This document shows positions 57,724 through 64,000 of a stretch of 64,000 nt of DNA, one piece after another; the first letter of the stretch is position 1; every line of letters begins with the position of its first letter. Location: contig JBITNC010000001.1 in NCBI GenBank assembly GCA_050084985.1, positions 139,500,001 to 139,564,000 of the forward strand. Direction: 5' to 3'. Both the position numbers and the translations under genes were made by a program. The notes under the pieces were generated by a model that was not told where the DNA came from, did not search any database, and saw only the letters and a list, made by a program, of their open reading frames with translations. This DNA comes from Nageia nagi. Its lineage: Eukaryota > Pinophyta.

Positions 57724-59592
57724 TGATGCACTTTAAAATGATCATAATTTTGTATCCAATTGTCGGATCATCTTGAAAATTTGTTGAGAGCTAGATATGG
57801 GTTTTCATGATTAAACATGGGTTTATAGATATTATTAATTTTGAGCATGTAAATTGATGCACGTTAATGTAGCATTGGAGGAGTACTTAATCTCAAGGGA
57901 ATTTGTGTTGTTTATTGATCATGAAGCATTGAGGTATGTCAACTCTCAAAAAATGTTAAACAGTAGACATGCCAAATGGGTTTCATTTATGCAACAATAT
58001 ACATTTGTCTTGCAACATAAATCTAGTAAGCAAAATATAGTTGCTAATGCATTAAGTAAGAGAGTCTTGTTGCTAACCATTATGGAGAATGTAGTGGTGG
58101 GATTTGAGGGAATAAAAAATATGTATGAATCTAATGCTAATTTTGAGAATATTGTGAGACAATGTACAAGTGTAGCAGAAGGTGAGTCCCATCCAATTTT
58201 TGAAGAATATGTTTTTCAAAATGGTTACATATTTAAGGATACTTGATTATGTATTCCCTATAGCTCTATGAGAGAGAACATCTTGTAGGAATTACATAGT
58301 GGGGTATAGTTGGTCATTTTGGAGTAGCCAAAACTACAACTCTTGTAGAGGAGAAGTATTAAGGACCAAATATGAAAAGAGACATAATTTGGTTTGTATC
58401 TATATGTAGAGTGTGCCAAATGGCTAAAGGCCATGCACAAAATACAGGGTTGTATATGCCACTACCAGTTCCTACATGACAATGGATCAATTTGAGTATG
58501 GATTTTGTGTTGGAATTGCCCAAAATAAAAGGGGGTAAGGATTCAATTTTTATTATAGTGGATAGATTTTCTAAAATGGCCCATTTTATTGCTTGGTAGA
58601 AAACTAATGATGCAACTAAGAATATAGTCTTATTCTTTCAGCAAGTTGTGCGACTGCATGGTGTCCTAAAGACTACTACTTCTAATTGAGATACTAAGTT
58701 CTTGGGTCCCTTTTGGAGAACAATTATGGAAGAAGTTAAATACTAGGCTATAATTTAGTAGTGATTACCATCCATAGATCAATGGTCAAACAAAGGTAGT
58801 GAGCAAAAGCTTGGAAAACCTCTTATAATGCATAGTTGATGAAAAGCCAAAATAATTGGATTTTGCTTTATCATAAGCTAAATTTGCATATAACAACTCA
58901 GTGAATAGGTCAATAGGTAAATCTCATTTTAAAATTATTTATGGTTAAAATCCTAGAGGTGTACTAGATCTGGTTGAGTTACCAATGGGGAACCAAGTTA
59001 GTGATGATGTAGAAGTATTTGCTAAGCATATCTAGAAACTGCAAGAATCAATGAAAAAAGTTATATATAGTAATACTCACTACAAAGAGGTCATTGATGC
59101 ACATAGAAGGATGAAAGTGTTTAAAGAGGGTGATATGGTGATGGTTTATCTCAAAAAAGAAGGATTTCCTAAAGGGTAGTATAAAAAATTAAAATTTAAG
59201 AAAATTGGACCCTGGAAGATTTTGAAGAAGATCAATGACAATGTCTATCAAGTGGAGTTACCTGATGAATTTGCTATTTCACCTATTTTCAATGTTTCTA
59301 ATTTATTTCAATATTAGGATCGATTGAGGATGGAAATCTATAAGATTCAATAAATTGGGCATCACAAATTCCTAAGAAGAAGAAGCATAGAGTTGCATAA
59401 ATACTTAATAAGAAGGTGGTCACCACCAGACATGGGAGCTACAACATATAACTAGTTCAGTGGGTAGGATTTTCCTTGTTTGATAATAGTTGGGTTTTAG
59501 AGTCAATGTTGTAGGAAATTGATAACTAAAAGCTACATGATTTCATTTTAGTTGAGCTCACATGAGCTAAGTTCTTTTTAAGTAGAGAAGAA
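57724..59592 (+). mobile_element. Chromovirus-derived array, unit 1
   Basis: Begins with about 130 bp of LTR-like DNA (TGATGCAC start, GGATCATCTTGAAA), then fuses to RNase H. The 130-codon frame 57854-58246 reads EFVLFIDHEALRYVNSQK, AKWVSFMQQYTFVLQHKSSK and VANALSKR (RNase H end), then the linker to integrase. A decayed integrase core follows (SSDYHP near 58760, VNRSIGKS near 58910) with [20 protein letters not shown] and a chromodomain-like VVTTRHGSYN region near 59410-59500. It closes with AGAGAAGAA, a short polypurine tract. Chromodomains steer integration to marked chromatin. Confidence 0.85.
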
Positions 59593-61467
59593 TGATGCAC
59601 ATTAAAATGATCATAACTTTTGATCTAACCATTGGATTGTCTTGAAATTTTGAGGAGAGCTAGATATGGGTTTTCTTTATTAAACATGAGTTTTTAGCTA
59701 TGTTTAATTTTGAACATGTAAACTAATACACCCTAATGTAGCATTAGAGGCACTACTTACTCTCAAAGGAGTTTGTGTTGTTTATTAATCATGAAGCATT
59801 TAGGTCTGTCAACTCTTAGAAAAAGTTAAATAGTAGACATGAAAAATGGGTTTCATTTATGCAATAATATACATTTATCCTCCAACACAAATTTGGTAAG
59901 CAAAATAAGGTTGTTGATGCATTAAGTAGTAGATTCTTGTTGCTAACCACTATGGAGAATGTAGTGGTGGGATTTGAGGGAATAAAAAATATGTATGAAT
60001 TTGATGCTGATTTTGAGAATATTGTGAGATAGTTTACAAGTGCAATAGAAGGTGAGTACCATCCAATTTTTTAATAATATTTTTTTAGAATGGTTACTTA
60101 TTTAAGGGTACTCAATTTTGTATTCCCAATGGCTCTATGAGAGAGAGAACATCTTGTAAGAATTACATAGTGGGGGTCTAGCTGGTCATTTTAGAGTAGC
60201 CAAAACTATGACTCTTATAGAGGAGAAGCATTATTGGCCAAATATGAAAAGATACATAATCAAGTTTGTCTCTAGATGTAGAGTATGGCAAATGGCTAAA
60301 GGCAATGCACAAATATAGGGTTGTATATGCCACTACTAGTTCCTATAGGACCATGGATTGATATGAGTATGGATTTTATGTTGGAATTACAAAAAGACAC
60401 AAGGGGGTAAGGATTCAATTTTAGTTTTGGTAGACATATTATGTAAAATGGCCCATTTTATTTCTTGGTATAAAGCTAATGATGCCACCAAGATTGTAGT
60501 CTTTTTCTTTGAGCAAGTTATGCGACTACATGTTGTCCCAAAGACTATTACTTTTGATCAAGATACTAAGTTCTTAGATCATTTTTTGAGGACATTATGG
60601 AAGAAGTTAAATACTAGGCTATAGTTCAGTAGTGCTTACCATCCACAGATCGATGGGAAAATAGAGGTAGTGAATAGAAGCTTGGCAAACCTCTTACACT
60701 GCATAGTTAAGGAAAAGCTCAAACAAGGGGATTTTGCCTTATCACAAGCTAAATTTGTATATTACAACTCAGTGAATAGGTCAATAGGTAAATCTCCTTT
60801 TCAAATTATTTATGGTCAAAATTCTAGAGGTGTATTAGATCTAGTTGATTTACCAAAAGGAGACCAATCTAGTGATGATGTAAAAGCATTTATTGAGCAT
60901 ATACAGAAAGTGCAAGAATCAATGGACAAAAAACTACATAGTAGTAATGCTCACTACAAAGAGGAAATTGATGCACACAAAAGCATGAAAGTATTTTAAG
61001 AGGGTGATATGGTGATGGTTCATCTCAATAAAGAAGTATTTCCTAAAGGGAAGTATAACAAATTGAAATTTAAGAAAATTGGACCCTATAAGATTTTGAA
61101 GAAGATCAATGATAATGCCAATAAAGTGGAGTTACCTGACAAATTTGCTATTTCACCTATTTTTAATGTTTCTAATTTATTTTAGTATTAGGGTAATATT
61201 GAGGATGGTGATCTATAGGATTTAGTAAATTGGGCAACACATATGCCTAAGAAGAAGAAGGACAAAGTTGCACAAATATTTGATAAGAAGGTGGTCACCA
61301 CTAGACATGGGAGCTACAATAGATAATTGGTTCAATGCAAAAGATTACTCCCATATGATAACACTTACATTTTAGAGTCAGAGATGCAAAAAATTTATAA
61401 CTAGAAGCTACAGGATTTCATTTTAATTGAACTCATAGGAGCTAAGTTCTTTTTCACTAGAGAAGAA
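59593..61467 (+). mobile_element. Chromovirus-derived array, unit 2
   Basis: Same plan as unit 1, 1875 bp. Best integrase of the array: 60427-60624 (KMAHFISWYKANDATKIVVF and DQDTKFLDHF) and 60670-60999 (NRSLANLLHCIVKEK, VNRSIGKSPFQIIYGQN). The chromodomain region near 61290-61390 reads KVVTTRHGSYNR and a WVLESE-like end. Stops interrupt RNase H and the join to the C-terminus. Confidence 0.85.
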
Positions 61468-63325
61468 TGATGCACCTTAAAATGATCATAAATTTTAATT
61501 CGACTATTAGATCATCTTGAAATTTCGAGGAGAGCTAGATATGGGTTTTATGATTAAACATGGGTTTATAGATATATTTAATTTTGAGCATGTAAACTAA
61601 TGCATCTTAATGCATCATTGGAGGCACTACTTAATCTTAAAGGAATTTATGTTGTTTACTTATCATGAAGCATTGAGGTATGTCAACTCCAAAAAAAGTT
61701 AAATAGACATGCCAAATGGATTTCATTTTTGAAACAATATACATTTATTTTGCAACATAAATTTGGTAATAAAAATAAGGTTGTTGATGCATTAATTAGG
61801 CAAGTCTTGTTGCTAGCCACTATAGAGACTATAGTGGTGGGATTTGAGGGAATGAAAAATATTTATGAATCTGATGCTAATTTTGAGAATATTGTGAGAT
61901 GGTGTACAAGTATAGTAGAAGGTGAGTCCCATACAATTTTTAAAGAATATTTTTTTCAAAATGGTTACCTATTTAAGGGTAATTGATTATGTATTCCCAA
62001 TGGCTCTATAAGAGAGAACATCTTATAGGAATTACATAGTGGAGATCTAGCTAGACATTTTGGAGTATGCAAAACTATGACCTTTTTAAAGGACAAGTAT
62101 TATTGGCCAAATATGAAAAGATATATAATCAAGTTTGTATTTAGATGTAGAGTGTGACAAATGGCTAAAGGTGATGCATAAAATAGAGGGTTGTATATGC
62201 CACTACCAGTTCTTGCAAGACCATGGATCAATTTGAGTATGGATTTTATGTTGGGATTGCCCAAGACACAACTTGGTAAGGATTCAATATTTGTTGTGGT
62301 AGCTATATTTTCCAAAATGGCCCATTTTATTTCTTTCTATAAAACTAATGATACCACTAATATTGCAATCTTGTTCTTTGAGCAGGTAGTGCGAGTACAT
62401 GGTGTCCTAAAGACTTTTACTTCTGATTAAGATACTAAGTTCTTGGGTCATTTTTGGAGGACATTATGGAAGAATTTAAATACTAGGCTACTATTTAGTA
62501 GGGATTACCATACACATACCAATGGAAAAATAAAGGTAGTGAACAAAAGCTTAGGAAACCTCTTATAGTGCATAATTGGGGAAAAGCTAAAATAATGGAA
62601 TTATCACAAGCTGAATTTGCATATAACAGCTCAATGAATAGGTTAACAAGTAAATCTCCTTTTCAAATTGTTTATCATCACATTTGTAGAGGTGTATTAC
62701 ATTTGGTTGAGTCACCAATGGGGGACAAAGTTAGTGATGATGCATAAGCATTTGCTAAGTATATCCAAAAAGTGAAAGAATCAGTGAAAGAAAAACTACA
62801 TAGTAGTAATGCTCACTACAAAGAGGTCATTGATGCACATAGAAGGATGAAAGTGTTTAAATATGATGATATGGTGATGTTTAATCTCAAAAAATAATGA
62901 TTTCCTAAAGGGAATACAAAAAATTAAAATTTAAGAAAATTGGACCTTGTAAGATTTTGAAGAAGACCAATGACAATGCCTATAAGGTGGAGTTACTCGA
63001 TGAATTTATTTCACCTATTTTTAATGTTTCTAATTTATTTTAGTATTAGGGTAATATTAATAATGGAAATATATAGGTTTAAAAAAATTGGGCACTACAT
63101 ATGCCTAAGAATAATAAGGATAGAGTTGCATAAATACTCGATAAGAAGGTGGCCACCACTAGACAAGGGAGGTACAACAAATACCTAGTTTAGTGGAAAG
63201 AATTACCCACATCTAATAACACTTAGGTATCAAATTCATAGCTACATAAAATTGATAACTAAAAGCTATAGGATTTTATTTTAGTTGAAATCATAGGATC
63301 TAAGTTCTTTTTCACCAAAGGAGAA
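61468..63325 (+). mobile_element. Chromovirus-derived array, unit 3
   Basis: Same plan, 1858 bp. Open frames at 61729-61986 (QYTFILQHKFGNKNKVVDAL) and 62191-62430 ([21 protein letters not shown], with the first integrase Asp kept in SMDF). The C-terminal part is more damaged than in unit 2. Ends AAAGGAGAA before the next TGATGCACC. Confidence 0.85.
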
Positions 63326-64000
63326 TGATGCACCTTAAAATTATCATAAATTTTGATCCGACTGTCGGATCATCTTGAAATTTTGAGGATAGCTAGATAT
63401 GGGTTTTCATGATTAAACATAGGTTTATATATATGTTTAATTTTAAGAATGTAAACTAATGCAACTTAATGTAGAATTAGAGGTACTACTTAATCTCAAA
63501 GGATTTTGTGTTGTTTACTGATCATGAAGCATTGAGGTATGTCAACTCTTAAAAAAAGTTAAACACTAGACATTCAAAATGGGTTTCAATTCTACAACAA
63601 CATACATTTTTCCTACAACATAAATATATTAAGAAAAATAAGGTTGTTTATGCATTAAGGATGAGAATCTTATTGCTAACCACTATGGAGAATGCATTGG
63701 TGGGATTAAAGGGAATAAAAAATATGTATGAGTCTGATGTTGATTTTGAGAATATTATGAGATAGTGTACAAGTGCAATAGAAGGTGAGTCCCATCCACT
63801 TTTTCAATAATATACCTTTTATAATGGTTACTTATTTAAGGGTACTCAATTATATATTCCAAATGGTTGTATGAGAGAGAACATCTTACAAGAATTACAT
63901 AGTGGGGGTCTAATTGGTCATTTTAGAGTAGCTAAAACTACAACTCTTGTAGAGGAGAAGTATTATTGGTCAAAGTTGAAAAGAGACATAATCAAGTTTG
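63326..64000 (+). mobile_element. Chromovirus-derived array, unit 4 (cut by window end)
   Basis: Starts TGATGCACCTTAAAAT, then LTR-like DNA, the RNase H end (DHEALRYVN near 63520) and the linker up to HYREELHSG-like sequence near 63890 and WSK near 63970. The array continues beyond the window. Confidence 0.8.

Overview
The window is plant nuclear DNA, very AT-rich, built almost entirely from decayed retrotransposons. I see no host gene, tRNA, rRNA or CRISPR array. The plant assignment rests on Ty1/copia polyproteins, Ty3/gypsy elements of Tat type (second RNase H) and chromovirus type (integrase followed by a chromodomain), and LINE ORF1 with a DUF4283-like domain. The age and depth of nesting would suit a very large genome such as a gymnosperm's; that is inference. 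Two 100-base N runs (1239-1338, 21056-21155) are assembly gaps.

Layout. 1-1238: GC-richer LTR-like DNA. 1339-3130: copia pol remnant and 3' LTR (+). 3150-6350: gypsy remnant X1 (-) carrying a SINE with a 15-bp target duplication. 7730-8575: LTR-like repeat R, copy A, abutting a gypsy RNase H fragment (+). 9540-9846: copia GAG-pre-integrase fragment. 10500-11700: LINE ORF1-only copy L2 (-). 13400-14610: LINE reverse transcriptase (-). 14661-19090: copia element (-) with 3' LTR, polypurine tract, RNase H, RT and integrase. 19105-20978: R copy B. 20990-26849: gypsy element G2 (-) with a long coiled-coil gag, protease and an LTR starting TGTAGACACC.

27436-37911 is a complete Tat-like Ty3/gypsy element, G1 (+): two LTRs of about 737 bp, a 5-bp target duplication (ATACT), gag, protease, RT, RNase H, second RNase H and integrase, all with stops. 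Its second RNase H is split by a roughly 1.9-kb insert made of three palindromes and a 24-bp minisatellite. The DNA on both sides of G1 has an uninterrupted relative near 57.0-57.7 kb, which serves as an empty site.

38900-45770 holds LTR pieces and a 3-kb zone of tandem repeats (50 bp, hairpin units, 43 bp) before a copia-type polypurine tract and LTR. 45780-47570 is a gypsy pol remnant (-) with YLDD. 47575-54670 is R fragment D and gypsy copy X3 (+), whose 3' module is split by LINE copy L1 (51255-53365) with a perfect 13-bp target duplication. 54960-56268 is R copy C (-) with a 43-bp minisatellite.

57724-64000 is a head-to-tail array of one unit of about 1.87 kb: RNase H end, integrase, chromodomain, polypurine tract and the first ~130 bp of an LTR of a chromovirus. 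Three units are complete and a fourth runs off the window.

Nothing here looks able to encode a complete active element. The most unusual items are the LINE family that carries ORF1 and a 3' terminal hairpin but no ORF2, the tandem chromovirus array, and the palindrome insert.
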